In this document: positions 22,299-32,675 of the stretch, piece by piece
Numbering within the stretch: the stretch's first letter is position 1
Layout: each line of letters begins with the position of its first letter
NCBI RefSeq assembly: GCF_002127325.2
Contig: NC_035433.2
Coordinates: forward strand, 15,984,611-16,048,610
Length of the DNA stretch: 64,000 bases
Direction: 5' to 3'
Origin: Helianthus annuus
Taxonomy: Eukaryota > Streptophyta > Magnoliopsida > Asterales > Asteraceae
Notes under the pieces: generated by a model
What the model was told of the DNA's origin: nothing
Seen by the model: only the letters and a program-made list of their open reading frames with translations
Database searches by the model: none
Made by a program: the position numbers and the translations under genes

Positions 22299-22884
22299 AT
22301 TTTGTGTTTCAAAACGGTTATTTGAACATTATGCTTGTATGTTATCTGTGATGAGAATTGATATGATAGTTGTTGGCTGCTATGTCTCCTTTTCGGTCCA
22401 ATAACATCTCTTGCATTGGTATTGTTATTATAATTGTCCTTTACTATATTCTTTGATAATTATTATGGTGTGTAGTAGTCAAACCCACTAGTTTAGTTGG
22501 TCCAATAACACCAAGAGGTAGTTATCGAATTGTCAGTCAACATGATTTGAATTGCATGTGATTATTTGGAATGGTGCATGTGAAGTGACGGCTAGCAACA
22601 TGTCTAGTGGTGTAGGGTTCAAGATCAAAGTCAGTAGGTTGCAAGGGAGGGGTCATGTGTGAGATAATTTGATTAGTGGGTTGGGCGGCCAACCGAAAGC
22701 CATTGGCTGTGGGCTTCGGCTCAATAGTGCTAGGGAATCGAGTCTTAAGAGTGGCGGCTAACTTACATGTGACCATCTCACCTTAATTGACTAATATTCT
22801 TTTCGGTCCAATGATGTTTGGCGGTGGTTGATTGATGTCGGCCACTAGGGTTTTGTGATATGATTATTATTTATTGAAACAGTT

Positions 22885-23085
22885 ATGGGTTGACGAAATA
22901 AAGTATCAGCGAAACACATTTGACGAAACCGACATGGCGAAACACATTGTGTTTCGCCGAGATCGTTCATGACGAAACAAACACAACAAATCAGGAGTGT
23001 TTCGTCGAGGGATGCAACGACGAAACAGAGGGCGTTTCGTCGAAAGGGATTCACGGCGAAACATGGGTGTTTCGCCGAGTGGGTA
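22885..23085 (+). repeat. GACGAAAC/GGCGAAAC hairpin array in the C LTR
   Basis: About ten copies of G(A/G)CGAAAC or its complement arranged as hairpins: GGCGAAACAC/GTGTTTCGCC, GACGAAAC/GTTTCGTC (twice) and GGCGAAAC/GTTTCGCC. The second arm base changes together on both sides (GG with CC, GA with TC). A related array is in G at 40490-40635. Confidence 0.8.
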
Positions 23086-23424
23086 ATCTGCACAGCAACC
23101 TGGTTTAATTCTGTTAAAGTTGGCTGGATTTATTAAACTGTGGTTAGATGCATTGCATGACTTGTACGATGTTGATTTCGTGATAGGTGTTACTTGGTAA
23201 ACATTGATTGTGGTATTATGTGAACCTCATGAATGCAAACTGATTTATACACTTACGTACTTTAGGACGTGATTGATTAACTGTGAGCACATAACCTAGC
23301 ATACCGAGCAAACCAAGGTGAGTTCACACTTTTACTAAGGCATGGGATTCCCAGGGCTTGGGAATGGGATTGAAGGAATGAGATGGAATAGATTTGTACT
23401 TACACTGTTGCTAGACTACCTACC

Positions 23425-23690
23425 ATCATCCTCGGTTGTGCAGGACGCATACGTAAAACCTACGTATACTTGTATTCATCACTGTCCTCAAGTTGCGAAG
23501 GACACCCACATACAACCTACGTGAACTTATACTCACTACTGCCTCGGTTGTGTCAGGCACTTACGTAAAACCTACGTAAACTCCCGCGTACCCTGTCCTC
23601 GGTTTGTGAAGGACACTTATGTAAATCCTACGTAAACTTTGTACGTACTACTGTTCTCAGGTTAAGAAGAACACTTATGGTTACAAATAG
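23425..23690 (+). repeat. ACGTAGG-type tandem repeats in the C LTR
   Basis: About five degenerate units with TACGTAAA(A)CCTACGT and (T)CCTC(G/A) segments, in the same LTR position as in D, G and K. Confidence 0.78.
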
Positions 23691-24136
23691 TCTAGTGGAT
23701 ATACAACATGGGAAGCCCCCACAAACAGAACATACTATCGGCCTAGTAGAGCCACATGTTACAAACGAACTTACTATTACGCATTTACTTTCTATGAACT
23801 CGCTCAACTAGTTGTTGATCCTCTATTACATGCCTTGCAGGTCGTTAGATACATGGAGCTTGCACATGGAGGAGCTGGTCGTTGTGGGCTTGGATCGTGA
23901 TTGTTTCGTTAAACACTTTATGGCATTTCATACTTTTTTTATGTTGAGTTTTATTTATACGCTTCCGCTAAACAGTGATAACATACTTATATTTTGAACA
24001 CCTTTCATATTGGTGGTTGAATGGCATTTACTTTTACTTATTAATTACATGTTCAATATGATTGGTGGCTTGATCCTGGTCAGTCACGCTCCCAAGCGGT
24101 GATACTCCGCAGGTGGATTTTGGGGGTGTGACAGAT

Positions 24137-24150
24137 TGGTATCAGAGCCA
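24137..24150 (+). other. Primer-binding site of element C
   Basis: TGGTATCAGAGCCA, three bases after the LTR end at 24133. Confidence 0.92.
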
Positions 24151-24453
24151 TTGGTTATAGAGAACTTGGTTTTAATAGGGGAAAAACGTTTTTATTAAAA
24201 CCAGACTATAACCAGTACAGTGCTCAACGATCCACAATGACGCCTCGCTCCACGTGCAAGACTCAACATCCTAGGTAATAAGGTTTATGTTTATTGCCTA
24301 CTTGCTAGAATTACATAGAACTTTGCTCGCAGTATGCTTAGATTACATTTCTTACTATGCGTCATTACATGAGAACACCTATGTGCTTACACTCTTCTGT
24401 CATCGCACTACTCGCGAACCATTCTCACTTGTTCTACTTTTACTATGAAGATC

Positions 24454-26871
24454 ATGTCTGGACGTGTGAACATGACTCAAGCCCAGTTGACGGCTCTTAT
24501 CAATGAACAAGTAGCTGCGGCACTTGCAGCTGCACAAGCAGGTAGTATACCCTGCGGATGTGATTCACACTAGGATCTTTAGATCCTACATTAACTCTTG
24601 TGTTTAACTTTGTCCTATTTGTACACAATAGGTCAACACGCCCCACAACCTGTCTGTACTTTCAAGAACTTCATGGACTGTCGTCCAAGCACGTTTAGTG
24701 GCACTGAAGGAGCGGTTGGACTCCTCCATTGGTTCGAAAAGCTCGAGTCTGTATTCGAAATGTGTGAATGCCTGAGGCTCGCAGGGTGAAATACGCCACT
24801 GGTACTTTAGAAGGGATTGCGCTAACTTGGTGGAACGCGCAAGTTCAGATTTTAGGGTTGGCAGCTGCTAACGCCACCCCTTGGAATGATTTCAAGGAAC
24901 TGATCAAAAGGGAATACTGCACACGGGAAGACATTCACAAGTTGGAAGATGAGTTTTACCATCTGAAAATGACTGGGTCAGAAATTGAAGCTTATACTAA
25001 AAGGTCAAACGAGCTGGCCGTGCTGTGTCCAACTATGGTGGACCCTCCAATCAAGCGCATTGAGTTGTATCTCAAGGGGTTAGCGCCAGAAATTTAGAGC
25101 CATGTGACATCGGCTAATCTAGACAACATCCAGGCTATTCAACGCCTTGCTCATCGCCTCACGGATCAGGCAGTGGAACAGAACAAGCTGCCCAAACGTA
25201 TAAGCGCTACTGCTACCGCTACCACCTCTACTACACTTGCTACTCCCAGTGACAACAAGAGAAAATGGGAGGGGGATTCCAGCAAGGGATCAGCTTCAGT
25301 TCAGTCACAGGTTCAGCAACGAAAGACTGACAGTTATCAGAGTCCCAGTCAGCATTATTCAGGCAGTCACAGGCAGGGTGGATATCGAGGGAACCTTCCA
25401 AGGTGCAACAACTGCAACAGACACCACAATGGTCAGTGTAACAAGGGTCGCTGTCAAAGATGCCTCAAGATGGGTCATGAGGCCAAGGATTGTAGGAGCC
25501 CTCGGCCTGCGAACCAAAATCAGCAGCAGCCACAAGTACAGCAGAATCAGCAACAGGGCAACAAGGGATGTTTTCATTGTGGCGCCGAAGGTCACTTCAA
25601 AAGACACTGCCCTCGGTTAAACCGAAACCAGAACAACAACAACAACAACAATAACAACAATCAGGGCAATGGCAACAACAACAACGGTGGGAACAACATC
25701 GGCAACGAAGCAAGGGGTCGTGCATTTGTGTTGGGGCAGGGTGATGCCAGAAATGATCCCAACGTAGTCATGGGTAAGTTTCTTCTTGACGACTTTTATG
25801 TTAATGTATTGTTTGATTCGGGTGCGGATACAAGTTACGTGTCTCTTAAAGTTAGCCAAATGTTAAAACGTGCACCAACTCCATTAAACGCCAAACATGT
25901 CGTAGAGTTAGCTAATGGTAAAAGTCTAGAGGCCACACACATAGTTCAGGGTTGTAATCTTATCCTCGCTGGTCAAGCTTTCTCCATCGATCTCATTCCT
26001 ATAGTTCTGGGTAGTTTTGACATTGTCGTTGGCATGGATTGGTTATCCAAGCAGCAAGTAGAGATACTATGTAAGGAGAAAATCATTCGTATTCCTCGTT
26101 CGGGTAAAGAACCTCTCGAAGTCCAAGGCGACCAGAGTGGTGTTGTGGTTGGCATCATCTCTTTCCTGAAGGCTCAGAAATGTTTACGAAAGGGGCACAC
26201 TGCCATTTTGGCACTAGTTACTGATGCATCAACGAAAGAGAAAAGAAAAGAGGATATCCCAGTGGTACGCGAATTTCCTCAAGTGTTTCCTGAAGATTTA
26301 CCTGGTCTACCGCCTCATCGCCAGGTCGAGTTTCAAGTTGAGCTAGCTCCAGGAGCAGCACCTATAGCTCGCGCACCGTATCGTTTAGCTCCAACTGAAC
26401 TGGAAGAACTGTCTAAGCAACTGCAAGAACTCCTGGATAAGGGTTTCATTCGTCCAAGCTCTTCGCCTTGGGGAGCTCCAGTACTATTTGTGAAGAAGAA
26501 AGACGGCACTTTCAGGATGTGCATTGATTACCGCGAACTGAACAAGGTCACAGTGAAGAACCGTTATCCTTTTCCACGTATTGATGACTTATTCGACCAG
26601 TTGCAAGGGTCGAGCTACTACTCCAAGATTGATCTGAGATCAGGTTACCATCAACTGAGAGTCCGGGATGAGGACGTCTCCAAGACAACATTCAGAACTC
26701 GCTACGGCCATTACGAGTTTCTAGTCATGCCATTCGGGCTAACGAACGCGCCTGCAGTTTTCATGGATCTTATGAACAGAGTGTGCAAACCTTATCTAGA
26801 CAAGTTCGTCATAGTATTCATTGACGACATCCTGATCTACTCCAAGAGTCAGGAGGAACACGAGCAGCATT
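24454..26871 (+). pseudogene. gag-pol: Element C gag-pol, first segment (Gag to RT)
   Basis: Encodes Gag (MSGRVNMTQAQL start, capsid with ALTWWNAQV), zinc knuckles [14 protein letters not shown] and [14 protein letters not shown] (25460-25610), an Asn-rich linker, protease ([10 protein letters not shown], about 25818) and RT up to FIDDIL (about 26820). Breaks: a likely 90-bp intron at 24542-24631 that includes an in-frame stop; a one-base deletion near 24770 that shifts the frame; TAG at 25095-25097 where H has CAG; then the E solo LTR at 26872. The start was chosen from the shared M(A/S/V)GR in C, H and J. A pseudogene, but the frame is otherwise well kept. Confidence 0.9.
24542..24631 (+). 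other. Candidate gag intron, element C (90 bp)
   Basis: GCAG|GTAGTATACC...CACAATAG|GTCAACAC. Contains an in-frame TAG. Joining the flanks gives a continuous frame (AQAG then QHAPQ). Counterparts in H (94 bp) and J (95 bp) also join in frame although their lengths differ. Confidence 0.6.
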
Positions 26872-27284
26872 TGTCACACACCCAAAATCCACCTGCGGAA
26901 TACCACCGCTTGGGAGCGTGACATGACCAGGATCAAGCCATCAATCATATTAAACATAGTATATAATAATCAAAGTAGTTCGTAAAACCCAATTCAATAC
27001 AATTGATGTTCAAACCAAACATAGTTAAGTAGCGGAAGCATAATATGAAAACTCAATGTATGTAATAAATTCAAGTGTTATAACGTGTAACAAAACATCC
27101 ACGAATCCATACTCCACAACGACCAGCTCCTCCCTGTGCAAGCTCCATGTATCTAACGACCTGCAAGGCATGTAACAGAGGATCAACAACTAGTTGAGCG
27201 AGTTCACAGTTAATAGTTCAGCAATTGTAATAGTATAGTAAGCCTTGTGTTCGTTCATTAAGTCATGTATCGTATTAGTTCGTA

Positions 27285-27515
27285 TCGCGGCCCTCTAGGC
27301 ATGTATGCGAAGATTAAGGAAAGTTCTCAAGTATTCTAGACTAGGTATGTTCGTATCGCGGCCACCCGGCACCTGTGCGAAGTTTTAGTGTATAGTTCGC
27401 AGCCTTCCTAGGCATGTGTGCGAAGATTAGTCATATTATCGCAGCCAACCCTGGCATGTGTGCGAAGATCAGTCATATTATCGCAGCCAATCCCGGCGTG
27501 TGTGCGAAGATCAGT
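27285..27515 (-). repeat. CGCGGCC...GTGCGAAG repeats in LTR E
   Basis: Five or so units of about 35-60 bp with TCGC(G/A)GCC...GGCATGTGTGCGAAG. Same array type in H (31970-32160) and J. Confidence 0.8.
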
Positions 27516-28009
27516 TCTATAAGCATCACTAGTCTAGCAGTATCTTAACCAATCACCTTCCTCACCCGAGGATCATATCACTACGTTCCATTATCTAGAG
27601 AAGTATAAATAAATAAATCAATCCCATTCCCACCCTGGGAACCCCATGCCTTGGCTGTGTGAACTCACCTTGGTTTGCTCGGTATGTTAGGTTATGCGCT
27701 CACAAGTAATCAGTCAAGTCCTATAGTGTGCACGTGTATTAAATCAGTTCATGTTCGTAATGATACGCATGTAATCTATGTCACAAGGCGTTTGACAGTT
27801 AACATCATGTATCGTATAATCACTTAATCAGTTTCATGTCATTCATACTTCATATCAGTGCCTTTCACAGTATTTTCTACTATCATCATCGAATAACTCA
27901 CTTAAATCAGGGTTACACACTTAATTGAATTAACAGAACTCGATCATGCATCAATATTACAATTCAGACTGCAAGACACAACAATTGTTCGGATCATGCG
28001 TGCGTACAT

Positions 28010-28625
28010 TAAAACATCGGACATCATATACAAAGCATACATAGATCGGGCCACCTTATCACAAGCAACCTCGGACAAGACACGTTATATATAAAACTCG
28101 GACCCCTATATCATATAAAAGTCGGACCCTTCACTTTATTCATAAAAGTCGGACTATCCATCCACCTTTAAAACTCGGACAACCCACAACCACAAAACTC
28201 GGACCCTTGAGTCCTCTTGTAAAACTCGGACAGTGGCAAGATGCCCTACAAACTCGGACCATGGTGTTTGGGGTTGGAACTCGGACTACATGGGTATTGT
28301 TACAAAAAGTCGGATATCACATATGACAAGGAAACTCGGACCAAGGGTGTGGGGATTAAAAGTCGGACCCCACTCCCATGTTTAAAGGTCGGACCTCAAT
28401 TTTGTGGCACAAAGCTCGGACATCAAGTTAATCACATAAACATCAGACACATTTTATGTTAAAAAGTCGGACCATGTTGTCTTGTTTAAACCTCGGACAA
28501 CAATCATGATAATAATATTCGGACACCAATTCTGTAACAAACTCAGACATCATGTGTTTTATTATAAAAACTCAGACTATTACATTCAAAGGTCGGACTA
28601 ACATATCATATCAAAACTCAGACAA
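28010..28625 (-). repeat. TCGGAC motif array in LTR E
   Basis: More than 20 copies of (A/G)(C/G)TCGGAC or TC(A/G)GAC, spaced 20-35 bp. Confidence 0.85.
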
Positions 28626-29343
28626 TCAAAATTACGATTGTAACAGTTACACTCTCTTGTTCATACGATCTGGAACCCTAATTCGCACTTTGCATAACAG
28701 GAATCAATTTAACAATTAACAACTTCATCGTATCAAGCATATCTTGTCATCAAACAAACGATTTCATGACTAATTATCATCATAACACAATCATCATCAT
28801 TCAATAAATAACTACAGAACTAGTATTGTGAAGAACTAGGGTTTACATGCATCAATCAATCAACAATTAATCACAAACAATGATTAAACAATTATCTTGA
28901 TTTGATTCTAGATGGATTGGTAATCAAACTTGATGCAAAAGAACTTGTGACTCCAAGAATGATGAGAAGATGGTTGTAGAGAGGATTAGAGAATATGAGG
29001 GTACGTGTTTTGATTCTTGTGTGATGATTAGTGAATGATTAGGGAAGGAGATTAGGGTTAAGTATCACTAGGATTTCACTAATTGCTCTCTATATCCTCA
29101 AGTATTAACTTTCACACAAGTACACCATCTCACAACAATTTCACAGTTTAACCACCAAGTTTATGCATTTGACAAGTCTATCACAATTAACACATAATCA
29201 TGCATAATCACACAATACACTTCATTGTATTAAAGCGTTACAGTTCCATAGCCAATTATTTGTGAAAATAAACAACTAAATAATAAATGAACGTGCAATA
29301 AATGCCAAGTAGGAATCTTGGAAATTCGAGTTGTCACAGCACT

Positions 29344-30173
29344 TACGACTTATCTTGGAACTTCTTCGAAAGGAACAACTGTACGCCAAGTTTTCAAAAT
29401 GCGACTTCTGGCTTCGTGAATTCCATTTCTTAGGCCATGTGGTAAACAAGGATGGGATTCATGTTGATCCATCCAAGGTAGATTTGATCAGGAACTGGCC
29501 TGCACCGCGTACACCAACGGAAATACACCAATTTTTGGGTTTGGCGGGGTATTACAGACGATTCATGAAAGACTTCTCAAAGATCGCACAGCCGCTTACA
29601 ATGCTGACACAGAAAGGTGTTACCTATCGTTGGGGAAATACACAGGAAACGACTTTTCAGTACCTGAAGGATAGACTGTGCAGCGCACCTTTTCTCTCAT
29701 TGCCAGAGGGCACGGATTATTTTGTGGTCTATTGTGACGCATCAATACAGGGGCTTGGTTGTGTATTGATGCAGCGTGATAAAGTTATTGCCTACGCCTC
29801 GCGACAGCTTAAAGTACATGAACGAAACTACACGACGCACGATTTAGAGCTGGGAGCTGTTGTTTTCGCACTTAAGATATGGCAACACTACCTGTACGGT
29901 ACCAAGTGCACTATCTACACCGATCACAGGAGTCTCGAGCATATCTTCAAGCAGAAGGAATTGAACATGCGTCAACGACGATGGGTCAAGCTGCTGAATG
30001 ATTACGAATGTGCCATCAAGTACCATCCAGGCAAAGCCAATGTTGTGGCTGACGCTCTCAGTCGAAAAGATACTCTACCTAGGCGTGTACGAGCTTTGCA
30101 GCTCACTATTCAGTCTGATCTTCCTGCACAAATACGAGATACTCAGGTGGAAGCATTGAAACCAGAAAACGTC
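29344..30173 (+). pseudogene. pol: Element C gag-pol, second segment (RT end, RNase H)
   Basis: Resumes RT at the position interrupted by E ([18 protein letters not shown]), then RNase H (VVYCDAS about 29735, TDHRSLEHI about 29920) and the [10 protein letters not shown] tether. It is open throughout and then cut by H at 30174. Integrase and chromodomain must lie right of H, beyond the window. Confidence 0.9.
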
Positions 30174-30876
30174 TGTGACAACTTGAGTTTCTAAGATTCC
30201 ATTTACGCATTTATTGCACATTCACTGTTTGTTTAACTGTTACTTGCACAATTAGTTTGCCGGGAAATTGTAACGTTGTATTTGAGCATGGTTATGTGTT
30301 AATTATGAAAGACTTGTCAAATATATGAACTTGGTGGTGAAACTGTGAAATTGTTTGAGATGGTGTACTATTGACAAATATTATAATTAAGGGTGTATAG
30401 AGTAATTAGTGAAACTTAAATTATTTTTAACCCTAATCATTCACTAATCACTACACAAAAACCAAAACACATACTTGCAATCCTCTGATCTTCTCTGGCA
30501 ATCATCATCTCCATCACAAGCACAAGTCTCATGCATCAATCTTAATCTTGCAATCTAGTTAGAATCAATCCAAGGTAAATGGTTATTGATTGTTTGATTA
30601 TTTTCTTTTCTTGAATATGTGATTCATAGAAACCCTAATTCTATATGTGATAGTTCTGCGTTTGATTGAGTTTGATTGTGGTAAATGGTTTATGATCAAC
30701 TGTGGAATCCGTTGTGCAAATTACCTGCTGAATGTTAAGTTGCCTGTGATGATAGAAGGGTTGAATATTGATTTGATTTCTGCAATGCAATGAAATTATG
30801 GTTTTGGATCGTGTGGAAATGTAACTGTTCCAATGATTTGCATGATTAACTGTTGGTTGATTTTGATTGCTTGTAA

Positions 30877-31270
30877 GTCCGACCTTTGGTTGTTAAAGGG
30901 TCCGACCTTTTGAATATATGGCACAAGTCCGACCTTGTTTGATGATTATATCCGAGTTTTATATATGCATGATAAGGTCCGAATTTTGAGAATGAGTATG
31001 TAAAGGGTCCGACTTTTCAAAAGATTATATGGTCCGAAGTTTTGTAGTGGTTGTTTTCCGAGTTTTAACCCCCCCACACCCCTGTCCGACTTTTAACCCC
31101 CACCCCCCATGTCCGACTTTTAAACAGGGAAGCCCCCCTCCTTCTTGTCCGAGTTTTAGGCCACAGCCTTGGTCCGAAGTTTTTAGGGGGAGTCCCCTTG
31201 GTCCGACCTTTATTCAGGGGAATGGATGTCCGAACTTTTAAGGGGGGGGGGAGCCATATAGTCCGATGTT
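30877..31270 (+). repeat. GTCCGA motif array in the H LTR
   Basis: I count 15 copies of (G/T)(T)CCGA(C/A/G/T)(C/T/G)TTT in 394 bp, with C- and G-rich runs between later copies. Repeated in the H 3' LTR at about 55980-56375. Confidence 0.88.
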
Positions 31271-31332
31271 TTAATGTATATATGCCTAACCCTGTTCATT
31301 CAGCAAACACAGTTAAATAGTAGCTCTATAAA

Positions 31333-31590
31333 TTGTTAACTCTGTTATCTTATGCATGTAATCCTGTTAAGTATGTAACTTTGTTAAACATGTAAACCAT
31401 TGATAAGTTGCTAAGTTGTTAACTCTAATTGTTTGTTAACTCTGTTAGTTAACTAGTACTGTTAAGTTATTATTCCTGTTACATATGTTAACTGTGTTAA
31501 GTGTTAACCATGTTAAGTGTATTAGTTATGCGAAAACATGTTATCTTGTTAAGTATGTTGATCTTGTTAAACACGACTACCCTGTTAATT
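31333..31590 (+). repeat. TGTTAA motif array in the H LTR
   Basis: At least 13 TGTTAA copies (many as TGTTAAC or TGTTAAG) in about 260 bp, plus near-matches. Also in the 3' LTR (about 56440-56700). I did not see a comparable array in D, E, G or K. Confidence 0.8.
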
Positions 31591-31969
31591 GTGTTACTAA
31601 ATAACTTTGTTCGAATTGATCAAGAACACTGTCATATGAGGCATGATTGTATGAAAGTAAAATAACTGTTATGTGCTGCATGATGATTAACTGCCAAACA
31701 CACTATGTGACGTTAGATTACGAACGAAAACTGATTATACATACGTGCGTACGATAGGTCGTGATTGATTAACTGTGAGCGTGCGTATTCTTTAGCATAC
31801 CGAGCAAACCAAGGTGAGTTCACACAGCCAAGGCATGGGGTTCCCAGGGTGGGAATGGGATTGGTTTATTTACTTGTACTTCTCTAGATAATGGAACGTA
31901 GTGATATGATCCTCGGGTGAGGAAGGGGATTGGTTAAGATACTGCTAGACTAGTGATACTAATAGAACT

Positions 31970-32160
31970 GATCTTCGCATACACGCCAGGGTTGGCCGCG
32001 ATAATATGACTGATCTTCGCACACATGCCTAGAAAGGGCTGCGAACTATTCACTAAACTTCGCACAGACGCCGGGTGGCCGCGATACAAATATTCCTAGT
32101 CTAGAACACTTGAGAACTTTCCTTAATCTTCGCATACATGCCTAGAGGGCCGCGATACGA
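31970..32160 (+). repeat. CTTCGCA...GGCCGCGA repeats in the H LTR
   Basis: Four units of about 33 bp: ATCTTCGCA(C/T)A(C/G)A(C/T)GCC followed by (G)GGCCGCGATA. TTCGCA and TGCGAA/CGCGA within a unit can pair. Confidence 0.8.
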
Positions 32161-32459
32161 ATTAATACGATACACGACTTAATGAACGAATACAAGGCTT
32201 ACTGTACTATTACACTTACTGAACTATAAACTGTGAACTCGCTCAACTAGTTGTTGATCCTCTGTTACATGCCTTGCAGGTCGTTAGATACATGGAGCTT
32301 GCACAGGGAGGAGCAGGTCGTTGTGGAGCATGGATCGTGGATGTTTTGTTAAACTTTATAACACTTGAACTTATTATATACTTCGGGTTTTCATGTTATG
32401 CTTCCGCTACTTAAACTATGTTTGGTTTGGACATCAATTGTATTGAATTGGGTTTTACA

Positions 32460-32475
32460 AACTACTTTGATTATT
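32460..32475. other. Target-site duplication of LINE1 (left copy)
   Basis: AACTACTTTGATTATT here and at 38086-38101, a perfect 16-bp duplication. Confidence 0.92.
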
Positions 32476-32675
32476 TTTTTTTGGGTAAAGGGTTACCCCA
32501 GTGATTCTATATATTCACAAAACAGAAAAACAAGTAGTATGGAAAGCCCATACTAGTTCTAACATGGGACAACCCCCCATGAAAGTAACACAAGAAAAAC
32601 GAGACGACTAGTTCACAATTTAACTCCCACTAGACAAAAATCTAGAAAAACAACCTAGACACCAAGCATAAACAA

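Larger units (their letters stand above)
22304..24133 (+). repeat. Element C 5' LTR, second segment
   Basis: Continues C's LTR after B and ends GGGGGTGTGACA next to the primer-binding site. Contains a hairpin array of GGCGAAAC/GACGAAAC motifs, the donor AAG|GTGAGTTC (intron start 23318) and an ACGTAGG-type array. Confidence 0.88.
23318..24450 (+). other. Candidate leader intron of element C
   Basis: Donor CCAAG|GTGAGTTC in the LTR; acceptor after a pyrimidine-rich stretch, TATGAAG|A, four bases before the gag ATG at 24454. Equivalent sites: H 31814 and 38513, J 51063 and 50025. The acceptor is weaker than in family 1. Confidence 0.35.
26872..29338 (-). repeat. Solo LTR E (family 2) in element C pol
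   Basis: A complete 2,467-bp LTR in minus orientation with no internal region. It is flanked by GCATT (26867-26871) and GCACT (29339-29343), a 5-bp duplication with one C-to-T difference. Pol sequence continues across it. A solo LTR arises by recombination between the LTRs of a full element. Confidence 0.92.
12212..30173 (+). mobile_element. Element C: family 2 Gypsy retrotransposon, visible part
   Basis: Plus-strand element inserted in the D LTR. Its 5' LTR is 12212-12727 plus 22304-24133 (2,346 bp without B), followed by primer site, gag, pol to 26871, the E solo LTR, and pol 29344-30173, where H enters. The 3' part of pol and the 3' LTR should lie beyond the right end of H, outside the window. 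Coding damage: one frameshift near 24770 and a stop at 25095-25097. Confidence 0.9.
30174..32475 (+). repeat. Element H 5' LTR, first segment
   Basis: Starts TGTGACAACTTGAG. Aligns with 55278-56963 at the other end of H. Holds three successive motif arrays and the donor consensus AAG|GTGAGT (31813/31814). Confidence 0.9.
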
